This document shows, piece after piece, positions 15,889 through 23,045 of a stretch of DNA of 64,000 bases. The position numbers were made by a program, and so were the translations under genes. The stretch is from Oscillospiraceae bacterium (GTDB taxonomy: Bacteria > Bacillota > Clostridia > Oscillospirales > Oscillospiraceae): assembly GCA_021770845.1 (NCBI GenBank), contig JAETQF010000013.1, positions 1-64,000 on the forward strand, in the 5' to 3' direction. Every line of letters begins with the position of its first letter. The stretch's first letter is position 1. The notes below the pieces were generated by a model. The model saw nothing but the letters and a program-made list of their open reading frames with translations, was not told the origin of the DNA and made no database searches.

Positions 15889-16209
15889 TCAGCACTCCAC
15901 CTTTCCCTTGTAGGCGGCGATGCCGCCGATATTTTTTGCGTTGGTATAGCCCATCCGCTCCAGCAGCCCTACCGCCTGACGGCTCCGGGCGCCGCTGTGG
16001 CAGTAGACGAACAGGGGCGCGTCCTTCCCCGCGGGGACGGGCTCCGCCCCGCCCAGGGTTTGCAGCGGCACGTTGACGCTGTTGGGGATGTGGCCCTCCC
16101 GGTACTCCTGGGGGGTGCGCACGTCCAGCAGCACCGCGCCGGGGGTGGCGCCGTATTCGCTCACGCCCTGGTTGATGTCGGGCCCTCTCAGAAAGTCAAA
16201 GAATCCCAT
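15889..16209 (-). CDS. Single-domain rhodanese-like protein
   Basis: 106-residue rhodanese fold, probably a persulfide or sulfur-transfer protein. Seen: LLDVRTPQEYREGHIPNSVNVPL, then the active-site loop FVYCHSGARSRQAVGLL with the catalytic cysteine near residue 71, and the C-terminal NIGGIAAYKGKVE. The first 20 residues are a short hydrophobic start (MGFFDFLRGP) not typical of a signal peptide. It lies between thioredoxin and the rhodanese-fused flavoenzyme, so the operon holds two rhodanese domains. GGAGGGG-like purines before ATG 16207-16209 support the start. Confidence 0.9.
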   Translation of the reverse strand: MGFFDFLRGPDINQGVSEYGATPGAVLLDVRTPQEYREGHIPNSVNVPLQTLGGAEPVPAGKDAPLFVYCHSGARSRQAVGLLERMGYTNAKNIGGIAAYKGKVEC

Positions 16210-16221
16210 GGCGCGCCCCCC

Positions 16222-16527
16222 TCACAGCAGGGCCAGGATCTGGCTTTTCGGCCGGGCGCCCATGGACTGGTTCACCACCTGGCCGTCCCGCACCACCATC
16301 AGGGTGGGGATGCTGGTGACGCGGTACTGGGCCGCCAGCTCCGGCTGCTCGTCCACGTTCACCTTGCACACCTTGATGTCGGGGCGCTCCGCCGCGATAT
16401 CCTCCAGGATGGGCCCCACCATGCGGCAGGGGCCGCACCAGGGGGCCCAGAAGTCCAGCAGAACGGGGCGGTCGGCGTTCAGAACCTCCGACGAAAAATT
16501 GGCTTGACCGATATTGATAACAGACAT
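16222..16527 (-). CDS. trxA: Thioredoxin
   Basis: 101-residue thioredoxin, a general disulfide reductase. Seen: the active site FWAPWCGPCRMVGP near residues 27-40 and the cis-proline loop SIPTLMVVRDGQ. ATG 16525-16527 is used because AAGGAGACC is well placed upstream; a longer in-frame extension would cross the promoter. It is the first gene of the thiol-redox operon with the rhodanese and the CoA-disulfide-reductase-like enzyme, which suggests joint use in reducing disulfides or persulfides. A thioredoxin reductase is not in the window. Confidence 0.95.
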   Translation of the reverse strand: MSVINIGQANFSSEVLNADRPVLLDFWAPWCGPCRMVGPILEDIAAERPDIKVCKVNVDEQPELAAQYRVTSIPTLMVVRDGQVVNQSMGARPKSQILALL

Positions 16528-16561
16528 AACGTTGGTCTCCTTTTCTTTATTTGATGGCCCT

Positions 16562-16602
16562 ATTATACCCAAAGCCCCCAGGCCCTTCTGTGACAATGTC
16601 AC
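16562..16602 (-). promoter_or_regulatory. Promoter of the thiol-redox operon with Crp/Fnr-type palindrome
   Basis: On the minus strand the -10 is TATAAT (16562-16567), but the -35 position (16585-16590) is CAGAAG, not a sigma-A box. The perfect inverted repeat GTGACA-T-TGTCAC at 16590-16602 is centred about 41 bases before the expected transcription start, the place of a class II Crp/Fnr activator. The Crp/Fnr protein encoded at 13497 is the obvious candidate. Confidence 0.7.
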
Positions 16603-16779
16603 CCTTCCCGCTCCCAGTTGAAACAAAAAAGCCCCGGGCAAAGCCCGGAGCCCGGCCGCGGGCCCAGTACAGCGGGCCGCGATCCCCCGCCCCTCTCCGC
16701 CCCGCGGGTGGCGGGAATTTCTGAGCTGGCATAATGTGGGAAAATCGCTATTCAAACTTCATCGCATAGCCGCCCGCAG

Positions 16780-16896
16780 GGCGGCCCCCCAACCGCGAGC
16801 CCAGCGCAGCGGGTCGCGGTTGGAAGCGAAGAAATACCCTGCATAGCGCAGTTTTCGGCGAAGCCGAAAAGGTCGCGGTGCAGGGTATTTCTGAGC
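16780..16896 (-). repeat. Composite hairpin element after tRNA-Lys, related to the dispersed repeat
   Basis: Two stacked palindromes. The first, 16789-16823, is CCAACCGCG...CGCGGTTGG with internal arms CGAGCCCAGCG / GCGGGTCG, the same arms as repeat copy 1. The second has perfect 13-nt ends GAAATACCCTGCA and TGCAGGGTATTTC (about 16830-16892) around a nested hairpin TTTTCGGC-GAA-GCCGAAAA. It lies directly 3' of tRNA-Lys in the direction of transcription and could end or process the tRNA transcript. Confidence 0.65.
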
Positions 16897-16972
16897 TGGT
16901 GACCCAGCGGGGACTCGAACCCCGGACCTTCGCCTTAAAAGGGCGTTGCTCTACCAACTGAGCTACTGGGTC
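16897..16972 (-). tRNA. tRNA-Lys (anticodon TTT)
   Basis: Full cloverleaf on the minus strand: acceptor GACCCAG / CTGGGTC, D arm GCTCAGTTGGTAGAGC, anticodon loop CTTTTAA giving TTT, T arm CGGGG-TTCGAGT-CCCCG, discriminator A and encoded CCA. It is last in the five-tRNA operon. Confidence 0.97.
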
Positions 16973-17051
16973 ATATTTACTTGTGTAAAGGGACACAGCG
17001 GAAGGAAATCGAGGCGGCCCAGCCGCAGGCGCAGGCCGCCGCTCCGATCTC

Positions 17052-17169
17052 GACGGGGCCCCCGCAAAGCCGCCCTTCAGGCTTTGTGGGGAAGCGAGGA
17101 AATTTCCCGTCCGGCGCAGCTTTCCGCCGCCCTTCAGGCGGGAAGCGGAGCGGTAAGGGGAATTTCCGA
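17052..17169 (+). repeat. Structured dispersed repeat, copy 2
   Basis: Between tRNA-Lys and tRNA-Gln. Blocks in order: GGGGCCCCCGC, arms CAAAGCC / GGCTTTG with loop GCCCTTCA, GTGGGGAAGCGAGG, then a second hairpin CAGCTTTCCGCCG / AGGCGGGAAGCGG. In tRNA-operon orientation it follows the CCA end of tRNA-Gln by 2 bases. Confidence 0.75.
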
Positions 17170-17171
17170 GC

Positions 17172-17246
17172 TGGCTGGGATGGCTGGACTCGAACCAGCG
17201 AATGCGGGAGTCAAAGTCCCGTGCCTTACCACTTGGCTACACCCCA
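17172..17246 (-). tRNA. tRNA-Gln (anticodon TTG)
   Basis: Minus-strand cloverleaf: acceptor TGGGGTG / CATCCCA, anticodon loop CTTTGAC giving TTG, T arm GCTGG-TTCGAGT-CCAGC, discriminator G and encoded CCA. Confidence 0.96.
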
Positions 17247-17299
17247 ATATAGAAGTGAGGCAAGGGCCGGAGCGGACGCTCCGGCCCTCAGCCACGGTA

Positions 17300-17376
17300 T
17301 GGGGTGGGTAATGGGGCTCGAACCCACGACACCCGGAACCACAATCCGGTGCTCTGCCAGCTGAGCTATACCCACC
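17300..17376 (-). tRNA. tRNA-His (anticodon GTG)
   Basis: Minus-strand cloverleaf: acceptor GTGGGTA / TACCCAC, an extra G at position -1 opposite discriminator C as expected for tRNA-His, anticodon loop TTGTGGT giving GTG, T arm GTGGG-TTCGAGC-CCCAT, encoded CCA. Confidence 0.96.
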
Positions 17377-17458
17377 ATATGCAATTGGAACTGCCAAAAC
17401 GAGCCTCCGCAAAGCCAACAAACGAAACCCCACGGAGAAAGGGCGGACTTTGGCCCAA

Positions 17459-17570
17459 CGGGGCCCCCGCAAAGCCGTCCCTTGGCTTTGTGGGGAAAGG
17501 AGGAAGGAATGGAGCGGGTGGAGTCCTCGCCAAAGGCGGGGACGGAATGGAGCGGAATTTCTTCCGACGC
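17459..17570 (+). repeat. Structured dispersed repeat, copy 3
   Basis: Between tRNA-His and tRNA-Arg; nearly identical to copy 4 over about 110 nt. Blocks: GGGGCCCCCGC, arms CAAAGCC / GGCTTTG, GTGGGGAAAGGAGGAAGGAA, and a second hairpin GTCCTCGCC / GGCGGGGAC. Before it (17402-17458) lies a degraded partial unit containing CCGCAAAGCC and GGACTTTGG. Confidence 0.8.
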
Positions 17571-17572
17571 CG

Positions 17573-17649
<77 letters not shown>

Positions 17650-17703
17650 GTATCAAAAGAGAAAACGGGGCAGGGAAACGGAACCAAGCGGACTTTGCGT
17701 CCA

Positions 17704-17813
17704 AACGGGGCCCCCGCAAAGCCGCCCTTTGGCTTTGTGGGGAGAGGAGGAAGGAATGGAGCGGGTGGAGTCCTCGCCGAAGGCGGGGACGGAACAGAGC
17801 GGAATTTCTTCCG
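17704..17813 (+). repeat. Structured dispersed repeat, copy 4
   Basis: Between tRNA-Arg and tRNA-Gly. Same block order as copy 3 with scattered substitutions that keep the hairpins (arms CAAAGCC / GGCTTTG and GTCCTCGCC / GGCGGGGAC). AGCGGACTTTGCG at 17688-17700, just before it, is the tail block of another unit, as if two units once lay in tandem. Confidence 0.8.
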
Positions 17814-17816
17814 ACG

Positions 17817-17890
17817 TGGAGCGGGTGATGGGAATCGAACCCACGCGACCAGCTTGGAAGGCTGGGATTCTACCATTGAACTACACCCGC
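17817..17890 (-). tRNA. tRNA-Gly (anticodon TCC)
   Basis: Minus-strand cloverleaf: acceptor GCGGGTG / CACCCGC, anticodon stem-loop CCAGC-CTTCCAA-GCTGG giving TCC (reads GGA), T arm GTGGG-TTCGATT-CCCAT, discriminator T and encoded CCA. It is the first tRNA after the promoter. Confidence 0.97.
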
Positions 17891-17923
17891 ATAAAGGGCG
17901 CATCCGCAAATGTCAGCCTGGAT

Positions 17924-17952
17924 ATGATAGCATAAACCCCATCCGTTGTCAA
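17924..17952 (-). promoter_or_regulatory. Promoter of the tRNA operon
   Basis: On the minus strand TTGACA (17947-17952), 17-nt spacer, TATCAT (17924-17929), 33 bases before tRNA-Gly. No other promoter was seen between the tRNAs, so all five are probably one transcript. Confidence 0.85.
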
Positions 17953-17978
17953 TCCCCTCACACAAAAAACCCGGAAAA

Positions 17979-18004
17979 AGGCCCGCGCAGCCGCCGCGCG
18001 GGCC
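17979..18004 (-). terminator. Terminator of the two-component operon
   Basis: On the minus strand GGCCCGCGC and GCGCGGGCC pair around an 8-nt loop and are followed by TTTTTCC, 6 bases after the histidine kinase stop. Confidence 0.85.
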
Positions 18005-18009
18005 CATGC

Positions 18010-20340
18010 TCACAGGCGCAGGATGGGCAGCCCCTCCGGATCCTCCCCCGCCAGGGGCAGGGTCACCGTGGCCTTGAACAGATCCCCGTCTATGCTGATC
18101 TCAAATTTCCCGTGCTGGAGCTCCGTCAGCGACTGGGCAATGGACAGCCCCAGCCCGCTGCCCGAGGCGTTGCGGGACTCGTCCCCCCGGACAAACCGCT
18201 CCATCAGCCGCTCCGCCGGAATGTCCAGCGGATCCCGGGAGATGTTCTTCACCGACAGCACCGCCCGGCCCCCGTTCTCCCGCAGCTCCACGTACACCCG
18301 GGTGCCCGGCAGGGCGTATTTGGCGCAGTTGGTCAGCAGGTTGTCCAGCACCCGCCACAGGTGCCGGCCGTCCGCCTCCACCCAGACGGCCTCCTCCGGC
18401 AGGGTGCGCACCACCGTCAGCCCCTGGGCCTCCAATCGCTCGCCGCACTCCGCCAGGGCCTGATCCGCCAGCTGCTTGAAGTCCAGCCGCTCCCAGTTCA
18501 CCGTCAGGTTGCCCGTGGACGCCTTGGACGCCTCCACCAGATCCTCCGTCAGCTTCTTCAGCCGCTGGCTCTTGCGATCCAGCACCTCGATATATTCCCG
18601 GGCCTTGGGATCCTGTATGTCCACCTTTTTCAGCAGATCCACGTAGTTGATGATGGAGGTCAGCGGCGTTTTCAGATCGTGGGACACGTTGGTGATGAGC
18701 TCCGCCTTGAAGTGCTCGCTGCGCATCCGCTCGTCCACCGCCGTGGAGATGGCGTGGCCCAGGTTGTTCAGCTCGTCGGCGTGGCCCCTCAAGTCCGGCA
18801 GCATCCGCTGGGTGTCGATCTGGTAGCCGGGATTGCCGCCGATGATCTCCTGGGTGCCGCGGCGGATCTTCTTCCACTGGTAGGCCCAGGTACACAGGTA
18901 GGCCGCCGCCAGGAGGGTTCCCAGCAGCCACGGCCCGGCGGCCCACCGGATGGTAGCCAATGTGAAGATCGGGTATGCCATACAGCCTATCACCGCCTTC
19001 CAAATCAGAGGGATGGCCTGAACGGCCCGTCCCAATGCCCCGGCCAGCCGCCACAGCGTATGCCAGCACCACGCGCAGACTGCCCACGTCCAGGTGTTGC
19101 GCAGCAGGGTGTGGGCCTTGGCCCGGGCGCACACCGTCACCAGCGCCGCCAGGCCCATGGCCGCCGCCGCGGCCACCCCCAGCCCCACGCCGATGAGCTG
19201 CATAAACATGGGGAAGTCCCCGTAGGCGTCGGCCACAATGACGATGCCCAGCGCCACCGCCCCCACGCCGCCCAGCAGCAGCAGGGTCAGCAGCACATCC
19301 CCGGGCATCCGGTGGAACCAGTTGAGGTAGACCCCCTCCACCCCCCGCTTGCGGCCCGCGCCGCAGCAAAGGTACACCGTCAGCAGCACCCCCAGCGTGC
19401 CCAGCATGATGGTGGCGGCCAGATATCCCTCCCGGGCGGCCTGCCACTCGGCCAGCTTGTCGGCGGCCCGCTTGTACTGATCGTCCACCCGGAGGGCTTT
19501 GTCCACCCAGAAGATGAGGCTGGCGTTGGCCTCCTCCGCCTCCGCCTGGGCCTCCGGGGTGAGCATCCAGGTCAGGCTCTCCGGCTCGAAGATATAGCCG
19601 AACTGGTTGGCCTCCAGGCAGGCCCGGATGGTGGGGTAGTAGATGTAACGCTCCCCGTCCGCTTCCACCACCCGCAGCGCATAGGTATCGCCGTTCTCGT
19701 CGGCCAGGATCTGATCTCCCCCAATGGCAACGGGGTCGCCGCCGCTGTCCACCAGTTGGGCGGACACACCCTCCTCTTTCGCCTTTCGGGCGGCATCCAC
19801 CCAGATGGGCAGCAGGCCGCGCCAGTCGGAGTGATAGCGCACGCCGGCGTAGTCCTTGGCGTTGACGCTGCTGGCCGGGTGCTCCTCGTTATAATATTCC
19901 CAGCCGGTACTGATGCTCTGGGTTTTGCCTGTTCCCCGGCGGTAGTCCACCCAGTAGTCGATGTCCGCCTGGGCGCCGTTCTCCCGGGTGTTGCCGTAGA
20001 TGATATTGCCCTCCCTGTCCAGCAGCTGCCAGCGCAGATTGGTGGCCCCGGCGTCCAATTCCGCCTCATACCACTCGATGGCTCGCCGGTTCGCCAGATC
20101 CAGCGTCTCCCCGGCCGCCTGCCGATCCTTCAGCTCCACCAGCTCCCGCACCCTGAAGTAGTCCTGCCGCACCAGATATTTCTGGGTATAGCCGCTGCTC
20201 TCGTCATAGAAGTAGGCGTCGCCCCACAGCGCGTCGAAGTTGGCCATCTGGTACCAGGACATGATTGCGGTGGCGGTGAAGGCCGCCACCGCCGCCATGA
20301 AGGCCAGGGCCTTCATGGCCATATTTTCCCGCCATTTCAT
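18010..20340 (-). CDS. Sensor histidine kinase with large sensor and polytopic membrane region
   Basis: 776-residue kinase. Seen: a first membrane helix at about residues 8-28; a long soluble, presumably outer segment to about residue 300 rich in Trp, Tyr and acidic residues; several hydrophobic helices between about 300 and 480 (for example GYLAATIMLGTLGVLLTVYL and GVGAVALGIVIVADA); then HisKA with the phospho-acceptor His near residue 553 (NVSHDLKTPLTSIINYVDLL), and the ATPase domain with DNLLTNCAKYA and SGSGLGLSIAQSL. It starts at ATG 20338-20340, overlapping the response regulator stop by 4 bases. The signal is unknown; the polytopic insert is larger than in simple PhoR/VanS kinases. Confidence 0.92.
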   Translation of the reverse strand: MKWRENMAMKALAFMAAVAAFTATAIMSWYQMANFDALWGDAYFYDESSGYTQKYLVRQDYFRVRELVELKDRQAAGETLDLANRRAIEWYEAELDAGATNLRWQLLDREGNIIYGNTRENGAQADIDYWVDYRRGTGKTQSISTGWEYYNEEHPASSVNAKDYAGVRYHSDWRGLLPIWVDAARKAKEEGVSAQLVDSGGDPVAIGGDQILADENGDTYALRVVEADGERYIYYPTIRACLEANQFGYIFEPESLTWMLTPEAQAEAEEANASLIFWVDKALRVDDQYKRAADKLAEWQAAREGYLAATIMLGTLGVLLTVYLCCGAGRKRGVEGVYLNWFHRMPGDVLLTLLLLGGVGAVALGIVIVADAYGDFPMFMQLIGVGLGVAAAAAMGLAALVTVCARAKAHTLLRNTWTWAVCAWCWHTLWRLAGALGRAVQAIPLIWKAVIGCMAYPIFTLATIRWAAGPWLLGTLLAAAYLCTWAYQWKKIRRGTQEIIGGNPGYQIDTQRMLPDLRGHADELNNLGHAISTAVDERMRSEHFKAELITNVSHDLKTPLTSIINYVDLLKKVDIQDPKAREYIEVLDRKSQRLKKLTEDLVEASKASTGNLTVNWERLDFKQLADQALAECGERLEAQGLTVVRTLPEEAVWVEADGRHLWRVLDNLLTNCAKYALPGTRVYVELRENGGRAVLSVKNISRDPLDIPAERLMERFVRGDESRNASGSGLGLSIAQSLTELQHGKFEISIDGDLFKATVTLPLAGEDPEGLPILRL

Positions 20341-21038
20341 GACATTTTCTCCATTTTGTACCCCAGCCCCCACACCACCTTGAGATACCGGGGATTGGCG
20401 GGGTCGATTTCGATTTTCTCCCGCAGGTGCCGGATGTGGACGGCCACGGTGTTCTCGCTGCCCAGGGCGGGGTCGTTCCACACCTGCTCGTAGATCTGGG
20501 CGGTGGAGTACACCCGGCCCAGGTTCTTCATCAGCAGCCGCAGGATGTTGTACTCAATGGGGGTGAGGCTCACCGGCTCGCCGTCCACCGTCACCGCCTT
20601 GGCCTCGTCGTCCATGACGATGGTGCCGTTGCGCAGGGCGCCGTCCTCCGTCTCCGCCGCGGCCTTGCCCCCCAGGGTGGTGTACCGCCGCAGCTGGCTT
20701 TTCACCCGGGCCAGCACCTCGATGGGGTTGAAGGGCTTGGTGATATAGTCGTCCGCGCCGATGTTGAGCCCCAGCACCTTGTCCGTGTCCTCGCTTTTGG
20801 CGGTGAGCAGGATGATGGGGATGTTGCCCTCCTCCCGCAGCTTGGCGGTGGCCCGGATGCCGTCCAGCCTGGGCATCATCACGTCCATGAGGATGAGGTC
20901 GATATTCTCCGTGCGCACCGCGGCGATGGCCTCCTCCCCGTTGTAGGCCGACACCGTGCGGTAGCCCTCGCTGGTGAGGTAGATCTCCAGCGCCGAGACG
21001 ATGTCCTTGTCGTCGTCGCAGATCAGAACCGTATACAT
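20337..21038 (-). CDS. OmpR-family response regulator
   Basis: 233-residue DNA-binding regulator, partner of the overlapping kinase. Seen: receiver domain with acidic pair LICDDDKDIV, phospho-acceptor Asp in LILMDVMMPRLDG (near residue 53), LLTAKSE and the switch lysine in DDYITKPF; then a winged-helix effector domain (about 135-230) with TPIEYNILRLLMKNLGRVYS and ENTVAVHIRHLREKIE. PhoB/VanR-like. Its promoter at 21104-21132 has a long GC hairpin in the leader. Confidence 0.95.
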   Translation of the reverse strand: MYTVLICDDDKDIVSALEIYLTSEGYRTVSAYNGEEAIAAVRTENIDLILMDVMMPRLDGIRATAKLREEGNIPIILLTAKSEDTDKVLGLNIGADDYITKPFNPIEVLARVKSQLRRYTTLGGKAAAETEDGALRNGTIVMDDEAKAVTVDGEPVSLTPIEYNILRLLMKNLGRVYSTAQIYEQVWNDPALGSENTVAVHIRHLREKIEIDPANPRYLKVVWGLGYKMEKMS

Positions 21039-21065
21039 TGGCGCCTCACTCCCGTTATATGTATC

Positions 21066-21132
21066 GTAGGGGAGGGGCCTGCCCCTCCCCTACCCTCATC
21101 CTTATTGTACCTGCCGGCCAATTAAGTTGCAA
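21066..21132 (-). promoter_or_regulatory. Promoter and leader hairpin of the two-component operon
   Basis: On the minus strand TTGCAA (21127-21132), 17-nt spacer, TACAAT (21104-21109). The transcribed leader then contains GTAGGGGAGGGGC / GCCCCTCCCCTAC (about 21066-21093), a 13-bp stem with a 2-nt loop that ends about 30 bases before the response regulator start. It could act as an attenuator or be a small palindromic repeat. Confidence 0.75.
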
Positions 21133-21186
21133 CCGGGAAAATCTTTAAATTCCGTTTAAGGCGGAACCTTGCCGGGGGAATTGGGC

Positions 21187-21891
21187 TCAATCGTACCACC
21201 CGATCTCGCTCAATATCCCCATGTTGGGGTAGCGGGCGTGGAGCACGCCGTCGGGAAAGGCGGCGTCCAGAAAGCGGCTGACGGCCCCCAGGGCGGGCTC
21301 CCCCTCCCGGCGGCGCTCCATGCGGCCCAGGGCGGCGGCGGTGACAACAGTGCTGAACATCAGGAAGGCCGCGGCGCCCATGGCGATCCGCCGGCCCTGT
21401 TCCCGGGGGATGCGGCCCACAAGGCGGCACAGCGCGGGGCAGACCGTCCGCACCCACAGCACCGCCGCCGCGCCCCAGAACAGGCAGAACACCAGGTTCA
21501 CCCGCCCGTTCAAATTCAGCGGCAGATGCCGGTAGTCCCAGAAGCAGGCCCCGAACAGCACCTCCTGGATCAGGGAGCATATGTACTCGTATACGCCGCC
21601 CAGCACCGTTCCCGTCAGGAAGATCTGGGCGTTGGATCGCTGATCCATCCGGTGGAACACCAGGGTGAGCAGCACCGCCCCGGCCCCCCAGACAATGCTG
21701 AACTGACCGTAGAGCAGGCTGCTGCGGCTGGTCAGCTCCCCCCGGGTCACCAGCCAGAACACCACCTCCACCAGATCCCCCGCCACCCCGGCGATGAGGA
21801 ACAGCCAGAACACCCAATACAGGGTAAGGGGGCCGTGTCCGGTATTCAGCGCGTTCTCTTTTTCACGCTGTTGGGCGGCTTCTCTGATCAT
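21187..21891 (-). CDS. Predicted ABC-type IV membrane protein (PF06541-like)
   Basis: 234-residue polytopic protein with about five or six hydrophobic helices. Seen: the segment TGTVLGGVYEYICSLIQEVLFG followed by CFWDYRHLPLNLNGRVNLVFCLFWG, which is the conserved core of the putative ABC-transporter type IV family (PF06541) common in Clostridia. That family name reflects annotation practice; transport has not been shown as far as I know. The C-terminal tail (AVSRFLDAAFPDGVLHARYPNMGIL) is soluble. GGAGGAAT precedes ATG 21889-21891. It is probably monocistronic. Confidence 0.78.
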   Translation of the reverse strand: MIREAAQQREKENALNTGHGPLTLYWVFWLFLIAGVAGDLVEVVFWLVTRGELTSRSSLLYGQFSIVWGAGAVLLTLVFHRMDQRSNAQIFLTGTVLGGVYEYICSLIQEVLFGACFWDYRHLPLNLNGRVNLVFCLFWGAAAVLWVRTVCPALCRLVGRIPREQGRRIAMGAAAFLMFSTVVTAAALGRMERRREGEPALGAVSRFLDAAFPDGVLHARYPNMGILSEIGWYD

Positions 21892-21998
21892 GGTATTCCT
21901 CCTTGGGATGGGCCGTGGCTTTATATTGTCAGCATAGCACAGGCCCAGTTGAAAAATGCGAAAGGAAATCTAAAAAATTTTTTAAATTTGTGTCAGCA

Positions 21999-22028
21999 AG
22001 GCCCGCGCCCCAGCGGAGCGCGGGCCTT
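21999..22028 (-). terminator. GC hairpin after the HIT gene
   Basis: AAGGCCCGCGC and GCGCGGGCCTT form an 11-bp stem with an 8-nt loop. It lies downstream of the minus-strand HIT operon, beyond repeat copy 5. There is no strong T tract on the minus strand, so termination is a moderate inference. Confidence 0.5.
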
Positions 22029-22035
22029 TACCAAA

Positions 22036-22141
22036 ACGGGGCCCCCGCAAAGCCGTCCTTCAGGCTTTGTGGGGAGAGGAGGGGCAAGGGAGCGGGCGCA
22101 GCTTTCGCCGCAGGCGGAAGCGGAGCTTAGCGGACTTTGCC
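22036..22141 (+). repeat. Structured dispersed repeat, copy 5
   Basis: The cleanest copy: GGGGCCCCCGC, arms CAAAGCC / GGCTTTG with loop GTCCTTCA, GTGGGGAGAGGAGG, GGGAGCGGGCG, second hairpin CAGCTTTCGCCG / AGGCGGAAGCGG, and tail AGCTTAGCGGACTTTG. It fills the gap between the PF06541 and HIT genes. Confidence 0.8.
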
Positions 22142-22147
22142 CCGACG

Positions 22148-22486
22148 TCAGCCGGGAGGCCAGGTCATATCCCGGCCCGCCAGCACGTGGAAGTGCAGAT
22201 GGGGCACGGACTGGCCCGCCTGCTCGCCGCAGTTGGACACCACCCGGAAGTCGGTGACGCCCAGCTCCCTGGTCACCTTGGCGATAACCTCAAAGATGTG
22301 GGCCGTCACAGCGGAATTCTCCCCGGTGATCTCCCCGCAGGAGCCAATGTGGGTTTTGGGGATCACCAGGAAATGGACGGGGGCCTGGGGATCGATGTCA
22401 TAAAAGGCCAGGCATTGCTCGTCCTCATAGACCTTTTTGGAGGGGATCTCCCCCTTGACAATTTTGCAGAACAGGCAGTCGGGCAT
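22148..22486 (-). CDS. HIT-family (HINT-like) nucleotide hydrolase
   Basis: 112-residue histidine-triad protein; family members hydrolyse purine nucleoside phosphoramidates such as AMP-lysine. Seen: the N-terminal CLFCKIVKGEIPSKKVYEDE, and the catalytic triad VPHLHFHVLAGR near the C-terminus. The two N-terminal cysteines, spaced CxxC, can form half of a zinc site as in many HINTs. It is the last gene of a small group with the cupin and DUF4250 genes, separated by 13 bp from the cupin. Confidence 0.95.
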   Translation of the reverse strand: MPDCLFCKIVKGEIPSKKVYEDEQCLAFYDIDPQAPVHFLVIPKTHIGSCGEITGENSAVTAHIFEVIAKVTRELGVTDFRVVSNCGEQAGQSVPHLHFHVLAGRDMTWPPG

Positions 22487-22499
22487 AGTGGATCCTCCT

Positions 22500-22829
22500 T
22501 TACTGTTGGGGTACGACGGCGAAGAACTCCAGGTCGCCGCCGCTGTCGTTGATGAGGGAATGGGCCTGCCCCTTGGGGCAGTAGTGGCAGTCCCCGGGCC
22601 GCAGCGGCTCCTCGCCGCCCTCCACCTTCACCTTCCCCGTGCCGGACAGGATATAGACGATCTCGCTGCTGGTCTCGTGGGTGTGGCAGCCGATGGAGGA
22701 TCCGGGGGGCAGAATGCCGTGGAGGATGCGGTTCAGGCCGTCCACGTGCATCTGGGCGTGGATCTCGCCCTCGCCGCCCAGGAAGTGGGGGATGGTCTCC
22801 ACATCCATCTTGGAAAAGTCGATGAGCAT
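22500..22829 (-). CDS. Small cupin-domain protein
   Basis: 109-residue single cupin. Seen: motif 1 CHTHETSSEIVYILSGTGKV, with two His and a Glu as probable metal ligands, and motif 2 PLRPGDCHYCPKGQAHSLIN with the third His. Length and sequence match stand-alone AraC-type sugar-binding or mannose-6-phosphate-isomerase-like cupins of gut Clostridia. The substrate is unknown. It starts at ATG 22827-22829, 13 bp after the DUF4250 gene. Confidence 0.85.
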   Translation of the reverse strand: MLIDFSKMDVETIPHFLGGEGEIHAQMHVDGLNRILHGILPPGSSIGCHTHETSSEIVYILSGTGKVKVEGGEEPLRPGDCHYCPKGQAHSLINDSGGDLEFFAVVPQQ

Positions 22830-22842
22830 GATGGTTCTCCTC

Positions 22843-23022
22843 TCAAAGGGGTTTGAATTGGTTGACGGCGGGGTCGTAGGCGTACCCCGCCCCGGCCAGC
22901 TTCTCCGCCAGCTCCGCCTCGCTCACATCCAGCCCGCCGCACAGGGCGGACAGGCTGGGGTACTCGTCCCGGAGCTTGGTGTTCACATAGCTGAGCAGAA
23001 TATAGGGATCTTGTGGAAGCAT
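22843..23022 (-). CDS. DUF4250 protein
   Basis: 59-residue protein, MLPQDPYILLSYVNTKLRD to YDPAVNQFKPL, which matches the short DUF4250 family found across Clostridia; its role is unknown. ATG 23020-23022 is used because AAAGGAGG lies directly upstream; the longer in-frame reading would run into the palindromic element at 23046. The body contains two short helices and a C-terminal motif GYAYDPAVNQF that is the most conserved part of the family. Confidence 0.85.
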   Translation of the reverse strand: MLPQDPYILLSYVNTKLRDEYPSLSALCGGLDVSEAELAEKLAGAGYAYDPAVNQFKPL

Positions 23023-23045
23023 CGTAAAACCTCCTTTGCGGGTCT

